Shown in pieces: positions 9,311-19,113 of a DNA stretch of 23,866 bases (its first letter is position 1; every line of letters starts with the position of its first letter). The stretch covers positions 560,001 to 583,866 of the forward strand of contig JBBHKE010000271.1 in NCBI GenBank assembly GCA_037447655.1, written 5' to 3'. The translations under genes were made by a program, and so were the position numbers. Source of the stretch: Zygnema cylindricum (Eukaryota > Streptophyta > Zygnematophyceae > Zygnematales > Zygnemataceae). The notes beneath the pieces were generated by a model. It searched no databases. It had not been told where the DNA came from and saw only the letters and a program-made list of their open reading frames with translations.

Positions 9311-9607
9311 CTAATATCCGCCGTATTTGTTGAGTTTGAAATTTCCCGTCCGGTTGAGGATTAGCGCCACCGATAACGTTTTATAATCGCTATCCATCAT
9401 AGGGGTCTTTGGGTCGGCGGACCAAAAGACAGATCTGGCTTGATCTGCCCGGTCTATTTTCTTCCCTCTTGAGTGAATCTCCTCTCCGAGGGCCTGGATG
9501 AGAATTTTTTCCGACAGGCTATGGGAAGAGGCGAGTGTTTTCACGTGTGTGAGGGCGTAGGGCAGTAGATGCCTTACTAATTGTTGTTCATAGCCATTTT
9601 CAGCCAT
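9311..9607 (-). CDS. Small N-terminal ORF of the methyltransferase element, function unknown
   Basis: 98 codons starting MAENGYEQQLVRHLLPY at the first ATG after the leader. It is rich in helix-forming residues, with no cysteine knuckle or other motif I recognise. By position it would be Gag or the N-terminus of the polyprotein, but it is far shorter than a normal gypsy Gag, and the original frame is broken downstream by the 41-bp duplication. The element may be non-autonomous for Gag or may have lost it. Confidence 0.4.
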   Translation of the reverse strand: MAENGYEQQLVRHLLPYALTHVKTLASSHSLSEKILIQALGEEIHSRGKKIDRADQARSVFWSADPKTPMMDSDYKTLSVALILNRTGNFKLNKYGGY

Positions 9608-9905
9608 GAATGTACACTCGGAAGCACCACAGACTACCCCAAAACAACCTACTTTGATTCCACTCAGAATTCTACAAAATTACCAAACCAAGCTGAAACT
9701 ACACAAGAAGATAGTTCCTAGGCCACTTAGTTTTTCCACAAGTTCTCATATAAATATACTAACCAGAATTCCCACATCACCCAGTCAAAGTTGCAGAAAA
9801 ACAGCCTGCCAGAACTTTGATAAATCTGACCAGCTTCACAATGACGTCCCAAGCAAATTAGACACACAATAGGTATGAAAATTTGCCACAATATTTCCAA
9901 TACAA
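9608..9905 (-). other. Leader of the methyltransferase element
   Basis: Non-coding. It resembles the leader of the gag-only element at about 14104-14545. Shared blocks include CTCGGAAGCAC-ACAGACTA beside the start codon, GAAACTACACA, and AGTCAAAGTTGCAGAA-AA followed by GTCTGCC or CCTGCC. This common leader ties the two elements together. Confidence 0.6.
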
Positions 9906-9915
9906 NNNNNNNNNN
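9906..9915. other. Assembly gap (10 N)
   Basis: A run of ten N, probably a placeholder of unknown true length. It falls at the leader/LTR junction, so the primer-binding site and the inner LTR end of the methyltransferase element are not visible. Confidence 0.99.
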
Positions 9916-10558
9916 ACCATGATTAATAAAAACCCTATATGTCTTGATTCACCCACCGCACTTGTTCATTTACTTCTTCATGCCTTATACATTCAGTTTA
10001 CATTCCTCCTAGCGCTTCGCTAGGCTAGACCTTACAAAAACTTCTTCATGCGGCGGCCATGCCCGATTAAACCTACTTCACTACAGTAAAGTGGTTCACC
10101 TAAAACCACTAATACGAAGTGCTGTAGTTCCCACGGCTTCTTCTCGATGCCTGCCGCCGGGACAGTCAAACCACTCCCTGCGCTTTAGCGCAGGTAGTGT
10201 ACTATAAATAAAACCTGCCAGGTCTCAGTTTACTCCCTGCGCTTTAGCGCAGGTAGTGTACTATAAAATTAGCCCGTACCGGCGGCGTACTTCTTCAAAA
10301 ACATTCCAGATCGGATCGCTTCGCGATCCTCCTTACATTTGACTTACATATTCCGTACTTCTTCATTTACTTGTTCACGCCACCCACTTAGTTCTGTATA
10401 TCCCAAAAATAATTAGTACCATTACTCCCCCAAATCCACAAATCAATTCGTACCTCCACAGTAAATCAAGATAGCATTAGAGTAGTGTATTGTACCCACG
10501 AAACATTATGTATGCACAAAACGACACGCATGCACGAAACTAACTTTTCAAACCAACA
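9916..10558 (-). repeat. Probable 5' LTR of the methyltransferase element
   Basis: It starts TGTTGGTTTGAAAAG at 10558 on the minus strand. It shares scattered blocks with the LTR ending at 15180: GTACCGGCGGCGTA, the GATCG-stem hairpin, TTCACGCCAC, and the terminal GCACGAAAC...TTTCAAA-CAACA. The inner boundary is set only by the N gap. Several perfect hairpins lie inside it. Confidence 0.6.
10008..10329. repeat. Cluster of perfect hairpins and an exact 36-nt repeat in the LTR
   Basis: There are four perfect inverted repeats: CCTAGCG-CTT-CGCTAGG (10008-10024); CCTGCGCT-TT-AGCGCAGG (10177-10194), repeated about 59 bases on (10236-10253); and GGATCGC-TTC-GCGATCC (10313-10329). The central hairpin lies in a 36-nt block repeated exactly at 10173-10208 and 10232-10267, each ending ACTATAAA. 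The LTR ending at 15180 retains a weaker GGATCG-CTTCA-CGATCC at 14977-14993. Confidence 0.8.
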
Positions 10559-11511
10559 ACGATGAGTTCAAAAGATTATAGCATATTTTGTTTAGTCTTG
10601 TACTTTGATTTGGTCTTTGTCAATGTTTCCACTTTAACATGTTAATCTTGTTACTTTTGGTAAGCATCGTAATGACTTTGTATAAAATATACACATTGAT
10701 AATTTGATTCATACGAACGGAAAACCAACTCGTTGCAATTGTGTGTACGAATATTGGGTTAATACGGTTGTGACCAACGGCTAACGACGGGTTGTGCGTT
10801 TTGAAAGTTTGTGCAATTGTAAGTCACCCCACAATCCCAACTTCACCTAACGTGCACGTGTAAATGGTCGATCTACCGATATCCAATTAAATTTGCCCGC
10901 ACACGGGTTATTGTGGCGCTAAAGACTCCATTTGTCATTATTTTCATCGGATGCGTAGGTAGGTTATTACCAAACGTGGTCTCAACACGCATTTTTAGTC
11001 GAAACCTCGTTGCATGTATTTAATATGTTGACAAAAAACCTGGTTTTCACCCTTTTGTAGTTATTTTTGATGGTTAATAGGGTTGTGACCACCGGTTAAC
11101 GACGGGTTGTAAGCAACCACACACGACATAGAATATGCAAGTAGTAACTTCATAGGTTATTCATCCTTTTCAAATGAGACGATATACAAACAAACAAGTA
11201 TAACTAGACAATGTTGGGAATTATTAAAACCCTCAATATCATTCGCTACAGTAAAATTGTAAACATAAGCGTAAGTATACAAACTCAAACAAGTATAATT
11301 AGAAACTATGGGAATTATTAAAACCCAACATATCATTCGCTATAATAAAACAATAATCATAAGCTTAAGTGCATGGTTTTCTCTGATGAAAGGTTGTTTA
11401 TTACAGCGCAAACCAAATCCATATCATCCACGCTATAATGAATAAAATATTATATTGTAACAACACTTCTCCAGTGGAGCAAGCGCACGAAACAAAATTT
11501 TCAAAACAACA
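10559..11511 (-). repeat. Repeat-rich stretch ending in an LTR-like terminus
   Basis: No gene. The right end, TGTTGTTTTGAAAATTTTG at 11511 on the minus strand, resembles the starts of the LTRs at 10558 and 15180. It is preceded on that strand by a purine run CGAGGGAG (11519-11512) like a polypurine tract, so it may be the 3' LTR of the gag-only element. It is not visibly similar to the 14561-15180 LTR further in, so that pairing is doubtful. A block of about 40 bp (GTGACCA-CGG-TAACGACGGGTTG) occurs at about 10767 and 11083. Confidence 0.35.
11193..11380. repeat. 95-bp tandem duplication
   Basis: Two adjacent copies starting AACAAGTATAA at 11193 and 11288, sharing GGGAATTATTAAAACCC and ATATCATTCGCTA blocks, with noticeable divergence. 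Non-coding. Confidence 0.75.
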
Positions 11512-11542
11512 CTCCCTCGAAAATTTATTTTCGTGCACCCGG

Positions 11543-11735
11543 AATGCAATATGCAGCGTGTACTGCTATGCTGCGCCAGTTTGACATTGCGACGCAGTTT
11601 GAATATAATATGCAGCGTGTAGTGCTATGCTGCTAAGCTGCGCCAGTTTGACATCGCAGCCCAGTTTGAATACAATATGCAACGTGTACTGCTATGCTGC
11701 CATGCTGCGCTAGTTTGACATTGCAGCCCTAGCAG
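11543..11735. repeat. Three-copy minisatellite, units of 59-67 bp
   Basis: Units start at 11543, 11602 and 11669, each AAT-CAATATGCA-CGTGTA followed by TGCTATGCTGC and GTTTGACAT-GC. The first unit lacks 8 bp found in the others. GC-richer than its surroundings and non-coding. Confidence 0.85.
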
Positions 11736-12667
11736 CTGCTCCATTCTACCGTCAACTTCCCCTCATTGCCTAATCTACTGAGAATTAAAGCTTTCAAATT
11801 CAACACTCCCCTAAAGCTTTAGACTCAGTACTCCACTCAGTTTGCATATCTTTCTACTCTAATGGAGGTACATACAAACGCAAGGACGTAAAAAATATTT
11901 AGAGATGTAAGATTTTATTTCACAACCTCCACTACTCAACATTCAAAAACAAAAAAAAAAACAACACATCACCACTGTATTTGTTGACGTCACCACTGCT
12001 CCGCATCCTCTTGCCATTTCCCAACCTTCTTGAAAAAATGCCCTTTTTCAAAATTGATCTCGTAACCGCTCCCCCTATGCTATTAACGCCAAAGTGTTCT
12101 TTTACTAATGCCATAACACCTCTCCATTAACTCCGAATTTCCACCCGTATCTGTGATTTAGCCAAGTTATCAAATTTGTCGAAAAGCTATCTCCTACATA
12201 CTTTCATCAAACAATCGTTGCACCTTCTCCCCTATTAAATACTTCCACCCTTTTCGCTTCCTTTTATATAAGTAACTTAAGTTACTGCACCTAATTTTCT
12301 TAAAGGTTTTTTGAAAAGTCGCTCACGCCCCTTCATTTTCCCGTCACACATTTTATCAACGTTGCTTGTTTTGTTCTTCAGTTTGATCGATTTTGCAACA
12401 TGTTTTTTCTCCAACTGTTTTTCCGCAATCTGTATTTTTTCCTTGTTTTCTTATGACTTCCTGATTTTTTTATAGAATTTGTATTTTATCCATGGTTTGC
12501 CTTCCCATTACCTCTATAAAGTGTGGCTTTTCTCACTATTTTTGGTCTTTTTCCATAGATCTATCACTTCCCCTAAATGTATGCATTCTCAATATATTCA
12601 CTCTGATCCCTTTTTCATTTAGCTGCTCTTTCCTCTTCCTAGTATTCTTTTTTATTCTCCATATTCC
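11736..12667. other. Stretch without a recognisable gene
   Basis: AT-rich. It may be the 3' untranslated part of the gag-only element, whose frame is open only as far as 12668. Short ORFs here show no recognisable motif. A TGACGTCACC sequence near 11986 is a lone CRE-like match with no other support. Confidence 0.5.
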
Positions 12668-14065
12668 TCAAAATTTATGATCTTTCCTGCTCTTATAAAC
12701 CTCCTTCCCTACCCTCATTTTCTTAACAATTTCTACCCGTTTTTCGCTGAGTTCAATAATTTTTACATCAACAATATCTTCCACTTCTGATGTTAATTCC
12801 CCATTTTGTGTGAATTCACTATTTTCTATCTCATCATCTTCTCTTATCATTTCTCCAAGTTTTGTTTTCAATTCAGTGTTCTCTATATCTAAAGAATATT
12901 CTTCAACGAATTTAAAGTTTACTTTTCTGGCTCCCCTTTCTTCAAAAATATCTTCTCCTTCTAAGTCATTCTTACACACCAATTTATCACGAGAAGAAGT
13001 CACACAAGTCGAGTATTTTTCACTCTCTTCCATCTCCTCACTATTTGCGGTGACAAAATTTTCTCCACTCTCTTCCACCTCTATGTGCCCTTCACTTCCT
13101 TCAACTTTTCATATTTTAGTTTCCTCTTCCTTTAGTAAGTTTGTGTCACTCACCAATCTGTTATACGAAATATTGACAGCAAACGAATCCTTTTCTGTCA
13201 CCTCTTTCACCTCATTCTGAACAACATAGAAGGTCGATAAGAAAATAAATTCGTCAACACACGGTATATGGCTTTTGTTATCGGTCGAGTCTTGTCTCTC
13301 ACTCACTAAAGCACTTGATTCCCTTCTTGTTGAGGGTTGAACAAGGCTATTGTCCCATCCATCTCTAAAATTCATTGTAACACATGCACTTTTAAATGAC
13401 GGATATACCTTGAAGGTTTGTCCTAAATCATTACAGTAAAAACAATTCTTAGGTTGATCACCAAACTCACTATTACTTTTAATTTTATGAAACTGAGATT
13501 TAGATTAATTTTTATTCCTCTCACTTGATGAGACCTTTCTATTAGCCTCTTCGTCTAAAACAACTCGTCTAGCTACAGTTAAGCTCTAATCCTTTTTATC
13601 AATTAAATTTAATCGATCTAATGCACTCTTATATTCTTTAGGTAGGATTCTCATTAACAAGAGAGCTTCTTGAGCACCTGTAAAGTTTTCTCCTGCCAAA
13701 TCATTTTCTGCAAATAATACTTGTAAGTCAATACAGCGTTTCTCCATACTGCCTCCTACATACTTGTATTCAACTATTTTGGTAACACTACTAAGCCAAT
13801 GATATAAAGACGTCTTTGCATACGTACATTCTAAGCACTTCCATACTTCAGCTGCCTTTTTAAAACTTATGTATATCATTACCAAATTCTCAATCAAGGA
13901 GTTCTTCATAACCTTTAGACACTCATGATTTTTCTTTTTCCACCCATTTGATGTTTAGACCAAGGTATTGTCCACCACATCCATTAGCTCCATCATCTCG
14001 AAGTAGCTCTCGAGCAAACTCTTCCAATAGTGATATTTAGATCCATCAAAAACATGGGTAGCCAT
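12668..14065 (-). pseudogene. gag: copia-type Gag of a degraded, apparently gag-only element
   Basis: From the ATG at 14065 a single frame runs to 12668 with internal stops at 13957-13955 (TAA), 13588-13586 (TAG), 13507-13505 (TAA) and 13111-13109 (TGA). The start MATHVFDGSKYHYWKSLLES is the Gag N-terminal signature, followed by a UBN2-like segment (AAEVWKCLECTYAKTS, ALLLMRILPKEYKSALD). A zinc knuckle remnant, CFYCNDLGQTFKVY, has lost its His and last Cys. The downstream part is Glu-rich. No protease, integrase or RT follows, so this is probably a non-autonomous gag-bearing element. The frame is preserved without indels although four stops have accumulated. Confidence 0.75.
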
Positions 14066-14560
14066 GGTTGTGGGCCGATAACCTGTTGTCTATAGCCTAT
14101 TCTAACCATGGATTACTCTCGGAAGCACGACAGACTAACCCTCAAAAAAGTTGAGTTTCAAATAACACAGATTATCCACACTAAACAAACCACCTCAAAT
14201 TGCATCAATATACAGTATATCCTAGACAATGTAACTTCCCAAAGTTATAGTCAAATCCACAAAAGCATCCAAAAGACAAGAGTTGCAGAGTTTCCCAAAA
14301 ATATCTAACAGTTTACCAAACTAACGAGGTAGACTCCTCACAGAATCATACAGAAACAAACAAAATGAAACTACACATACATATAGTATCTAAATCATAG
14401 TGTACGTCCACAAAGTTTCACATGAAAGTAACAACCAGAGTGATTACACTAACAAGTCAAAGTTGCAGAAGAATAGTCTGCCATGTCTTTGATTAACTCA
14501 GCAGATACTCAAAAATAATCTAAGTCCTACAAATTATACTCAAAGAGTTCACTAGTGAAT
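14066..14560 (-). other. Leader of the gag-only element
   Basis: Non-coding and homologous in blocks to the leader at 9608-9905, for example AAGTCAAAGTTGCAGAAGAA near 14455. The inner LTR boundary is not defined; I see no certain primer-binding site. Confidence 0.5.
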
Positions 14561-15180
14561 GTACGGAGGCATACAAGCCGTACGGTATCTACCATCTACA
14601 AAAACTATTGTGGGTATACCCGGATAATTCAAGGTATGTCAAGAATAGACAAATCTACACTAATAAACTAATTAGCAAAATCACAAACCTCTGTTGTACA
14701 GAATATTTACACCGACACCTCCGTAAAATCGGCATACTAGGCGTCAACTTGCTTAGTTACTTTAGATATTCTTATGAATATTCGTCCGCCTACTTGATTA
14801 ATACCAATCGCAGTTGCGTTGTCCGTACCAGATCATATTCATATTATCCGCAGCTGCGTCAGCTGCGTTGTCCGTACGCATCATATCCAAAATAACCGTA
14901 GCTGCGCAGTCTTGTCTGCGTCGCAGCTGTGCCGTACCGGCGGCGTATATTTTCAACATTTCGTTCATTTCACATCGGATCGCTTCACGATCCGGTGTCC
15001 ATTTCTCAATACTTATTCACGCCACTCACCGAGTCCCTTACGTCACTTTAGTTTTATCCGTACGTTCACTTCCCGAATTCGTGAATCCATTCGAATCGCC
15101 ACATTAAATTCCATTTTGCATGAACTGTCGCAAGCGCATGAAATGTCGCGTACGCACGAAACAAATATTTCAAAACAACA
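14561..15180 (-). repeat. Probable 5' LTR of the gag-only element
   Basis: It starts TGTTGTTTTGAAATATTTG at 15180 (minus strand) and is related in blocks to 9916-10558. Repeated GCAGCTGCG-type palindromes and TTGTCCGTAC blocks lie at about 14808-14935. The left boundary is approximate. Confidence 0.5.
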
Positions 15181-15377
15181 ACACGCAACCATGGTCGCCT
15201 TCTCTATGCCTTCTCTCTTTATCTATCAGATAGCACACGAATGCAAAAATTTAAAGTACAGACCATGTAAAAATGGCATTTTTCACATACAACATTGCAC
15301 AACATAATATAACAAACTATTAAAAAAAGTGCCATCATATTAATACAAAAAAAAATTGACATCTTCTTCATCTATCT

Positions 15378-18330
15378 CTACTCTAAATTCTCTTCCCCTA
15401 CATCAACGTCCATGATGTCTTCATCCAAACCCTCTTCCCCTACCTCACCTTCCTCTTCTTCCCATGCCATCATGCTCTCTTCATAACTAGCATCCTTAGT
15501 CTTCTTGAACAGTTTGAGATTAGTGAAAACCCATACCAAATCATTAGCCCCTTTAGCCGTTAATCTATTTCTTTTCTTAGAGTGTATATGGTCATATGTT
15601 GACCAATTGTGCTCAGAAGGGCTGGCAGCTGAGCATTATGCAAGTATGTTTACTACAACCTTTTGCAAGATAAGAGTGGTAGAGCCAAACTCTTGCCACC
15701 ACTTCCACGCCGACATCTTCTTTGCACAACATAGTGTAACTTCCTTACTAAATATTCCCTCAAAACCTCGATATTTGGACAACTCTACGCGGGCGTCTTT
15801 TAACTCCTCCATATTTGGAAGCATCCTCTCCAACATTGTCTGAAAACCTTCCATAACTGTCGCGTTTGCACGTTGCCCATATGCAAGACTTTGATACACC
15901 GAAACGAGTACAAAGCCAGCCGCATAAATGGGACTATGCGACATCTTCCACCTCGCCACCTAAGCGGTATTCAACTCTTCCAAAATCTGCATGCCTTGTG
16001 AATATTACCTCCTCCAGCGCAAGCTTAATTTTCCAAAAATTGTCCAATCGCGTAAAAACCGTCGTAAACCTTCCCCACATTCGGGTCACTTTTGTCGCAT
16101 TCCCTCATTAACCTTAGCAGAGGTTTTAAAATTGACACGGCCTCACTCACTCTAACCCAAAACTCCGTGCTTAAAACGTAGCACCTAATCTTAGCCCTTT
16201 CTATCCTGTACAAAGGCTTCCCTACCCATTTCTTGAATTTGTCGTCAAACATCAAACGCCCCAAACTCTCTTTCACATCAAATAGCTTCTGGAGCATAAT
16301 AAAATTTGTGGCAAACCTAGTCTCTCCAGGTTTCAGAAGCCAAAGTGCAGAAATTTGATTGAATATTGCTACACTCATGCTACGATTAATGATGAATTTC
16401 AAAATTTCTTTTGCCTCTCGGACAGGTTTAGATATAAATGATGTCATGTCGTATCATGTCGGCTAAAATCAAACTGCATTTAATTGCATTTGAATGGCAT
16501 GGAAACGGCCCGTAAAAACTAACGCCACACTAACTTGTATTTTGGTATGTTTCGGTGGCGACAGGACCGTATAAATTTTCGTTGACGCTGTGAAACTCGC
16601 GGACAGATTGGATTCTGTAGGCAAAATCGTTAGGCAACATGGAACCCGCAAGCATATTGATGTGCGTACGCCTATTCATTAGGCATCAGAATTTTCGCGA
16701 TCTAATTTGAGTTGTCGTCTATACTATATGTTTACCGAAACGTCAAATTCAAAGTATATCACGACTAGCGCGAATTCGATCGCGCATCAACGACCAACAA
16801 GGACGCAGACAAACGGACAAACGAGATTCAAACGACGCGATTGGCCCATTTGAAGTCGTAGACCCTTGGAGGTCTCACGCATTCACATGTAGCTTAGGAA
16901 AAGTTTCTATCCTTAGGTTGTAGATTTTGTAACGCAAGGCATACGATTCTGGTCGCCTATTGGCCAGAATCCAAACTAGGCGCAGACGACTTCATAGAAC
17001 TCATGTATGTACAGTAGGTTAGACGCTCAGCAGTAGACTTTGTACTTAGTGAATTTTAGGTGAATTCTATGCTCACAATTTCAAGAACACATGAATTCTT
17101 TTTAGAAGATTTGACCTCTGCTTTCATTATTTTCTTGTGGAATTGTCAGGATAGTTTTAGTGACTATTTTCTCTTGTCATTAAGCGTTCTGTTGCCTAGC
17201 TTACACTCACCTTCATTTGTAATCTGCCTTGCAATTCAATCTATGTGGCTCACGCCGAGGCCTAACCGGTTTCCCTTCACTTCTTATCTCGTTCTATGAA
17301 ATGGATCGCTGCTCAACCTTATCTCCCAAGCTGTTACTGAACCTTGGATTGTGATTAGACAGTTTTGGGTTTGCCTGTGTGGTTTGCTTGGTGGATGCAG
17401 AATTAGGGTTAGCTTTCCCTTGTTTATTCCATGGTCTGGCCGAATTTGGTTATCCATATTCGCTTGTTGTTTGTTGATATCCAGCTTTTGCGTGTTGAGA
17501 TTTAGGTTAAGTCTTTGTTAATCGAACTCTTATACGGAATATAAACTGACCAAGGAGCCTAGTGGCTATCCGTTGGCTTAATAATAAACAGAGCCTCCTA
17601 GCTTCTTCTCTCACCCTACCTTTATTTTTCTTGTGATATGTTTATTTGTTGCTTGCTGCTTGTACAGATTTATTTTCACTTATTTTCAGAGATGTTCATA
17701 ACTTTCTTGCTTATTTCTTTATTCTTTGTCCTGCAGCTGATTGTGTTGCATGTTTACCATCTCGTTTGTCACATGCACGACAATAACAAACTACTCCAAT
17801 CTTCCAACATCAAGTCGAGAACGTGTGCAGTGCATGGCGTCCACGTGATTGAAGGGTAATTTGCCGCGAGCAACGAGAGTGCAACCTTGTTCACTGGGGC
17901 AGAACCGCTAATAATTTGCACCACATTCTCCACCCCTATAACAAGTACTCCCTTTTCCAACAGCTGACATATGTAGCGGCGTCCTTAATATGCCCAATCG
18001 TATCTTTTGCCGCCCTAAACATGTCACCTCAAACATGTCACCTTTTGGGGTGACAGCGATAATATTTAGGTGAGGTTTATGGTCCGTTGTTGTCCACCCG
18101 GTTGATGTGATCGTGGCACCGGTGACAGAAATAGTTTCATCGTAACTTGCCAATTTTTTCTTCACCTTCGAAGTATGGAAGAGAGTATAGTAAAAAGCTA
18201 GGGAGAGAGGAGGGTAGGATAAAAGGAGGCAACTTCCTTGCGGTTTTGTTTTCAATATTTCATGGCGGCTTCTTTTAAAAAAAAATGAACAAGACGCCCG
18301 TACAATTTTCAAACTTATCCCGCGAAAATA
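15378..18330 (-). pseudogene. hAT-family transposase (DUF659 type), broken in several places
   Basis: Order on the minus strand: ATITSTGWTTTDHKPHLNII (about 18110); GHIKDAATYV in a shifted frame (about 17980); VENVVQIISG...TPCTAHVLDLMLED (17960-17795). An interruption of about 1.34 kb follows. Next come VREAKEILKFI, PGETRFATNF and ECDKSDPNVGKVYDGFY (16441-16025), a shifted KIKLALEEVIF, RWKMSHSPIYAAGFVL, and KMSAWKWWQEFG. The dimerisation motif SPSEHNWSTYDHIHSKKR is near 15600, and the acidic tail ends in TAG at 15378. There is an in-frame TAA at 15638-15636. The order matches plant hAT transposases, which cut and paste DNA. A BED zinc finger and the terminal inverted repeats were not found. 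Confidence 0.85.
16442..17786. mobile_element. About 1.34-kb interruption of the hAT gene, solo-LTR-like
   Basis: The hAT reading is continuous on either side once this segment is removed. The ends are similar in inverted orientation: TGTCGTATCATG from 16447 and, from the other end, TGTCGTGCATGTG from 17782. This gives TG...CA termini. No clean target-site duplication is visible (TGTCA occurs at 16442-16446 and 17767-17771), and no ORF is recognisable. It could be a solo LTR, a small DNA element or a very degraded intron; edges are uncertain by about 20 bases. Confidence 0.4.
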
Positions 18331-18360
18331 GTATGACGCTCCAACGTGTCTTTTCAAAAA

Positions 18361-18902
18361 TGTCCGTACATTTTCAATGAAGAGATGTACAAGTTCCGTG
18401 ATATTTTTGTTCAGTTCACTGAACAGAAAGTATTAATAACTACGACGTTTCTTTTCATCAAGTTCCGTACATTTCCGTAAAAAAAACGTACATATTACAG
18501 AAATTATTGTACTTTCCCCGTAAATTGTCAATTTTAGTTTACAATAGACGTTTTTTTGCGATTTTCAAAATTGTCACGAATTACACATTTCTATCGTAAA
18601 ATTTGAAAAAATCGCAAGATTTGAACAACAGTGGTACTGGACCGACCGCTACCAAAAGCACGGAGAGAAAAATGTAATTAATCAAAACCGCCAATTCTTA
18701 AGACATCCACTGTACCGTCTGTTCCAATCGCCGTTGTTCAAATCGTGCAATTTTTTCCTTTTTAACAATGTCTATGTATAATTCGTGACTGTTGAAAAAA
18801 TCGCAAAAAATCGCGATGTACTTTCTGTCCGGTAAACTGAACGGGAAAATTACAAAAACTGTGAGGCATTGTACGGTAAATGTATGATTTTGTACGGTGA
18901 CC
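18361..18902. repeat. Imperfect long inverted repeat, foldback or MITE-like
   Basis: Two 72-bp arms, 18558-18629 and 18733-18804, are inverted copies (GCGATTTT...GATTTGAACAAC against GTTGTTCAAATC...AAAATCGC). An outer matching pair is 18409-18432 and 18819-18842 (CAGAAAGTA against TACTTTCTG). Weaker CCGTACA-type ends are near 18361 and 18902. The centre is near 18680. No coding capacity. The exact ends and any target-site duplication are not settled. Confidence 0.65.
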
Positions 18903-19113
18903 TTCTATCAAACGAAAAGTGGGGTGGTTTACACAAATCAGCGACTATCCATACCAAACCGTACCGCTTTTTTTGTTTTTTTAAGGAAAACAACATTTCA
19001 AAGAATCTTGCCAGTACTCTCCGAAGGTTTGGGAGGTAATACTGAGTGTCAGATGTTCATCTGCGAGGCGTTCGCTTCATTTTTCTTTGAAAGTAACAAC
19101 GTACCTTAAAAAG

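Larger units (their letters stand above)
6242..10558 (-). mobile_element. Ty3/gypsy-type retrotransposon carrying a DNA methyltransferase, 3' part displaced
   Basis: Minus-strand order is LTR (about 9916-10558), leader, a small N-terminal ORF, protease-like segment, C5-cytosine methyltransferase, RT, RNase H. The RNase H is cut at 6242 by the copia insertion. The remaining RNase H, any integrase and the 3' LTR would lie left of the window. The LTR starts TGTTGGTTTG at 10558 with no polypurine tract outside it, as expected for a 5' LTR. Coding spans all three frames with several stops, so this copy is dead. Retrotransposon-borne cytosine methyltransferases have been reported in dinoflagellates and charophyte algae; whether this element belongs to a described family cannot be judged here. 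Confidence 0.8.

Noticed and set aside
11543-11735. CRISPR-like array
   Set aside because: The units are contiguous diverged tandem repeats with no short repeat alternating with unique spacers, and the context is eukaryotic.
14608-15307. Overlapping plus-strand ORFs in the LTR ending at 15180
   Set aside because: They run through LTR-like sequence with repeated palindromes; translations have no recognisable domain.
16469-16651. Minus-strand 60-codon ORF upstream of the hAT C-terminal part
   Set aside because: It lies in the interrupting segment and does not match hAT sequence.
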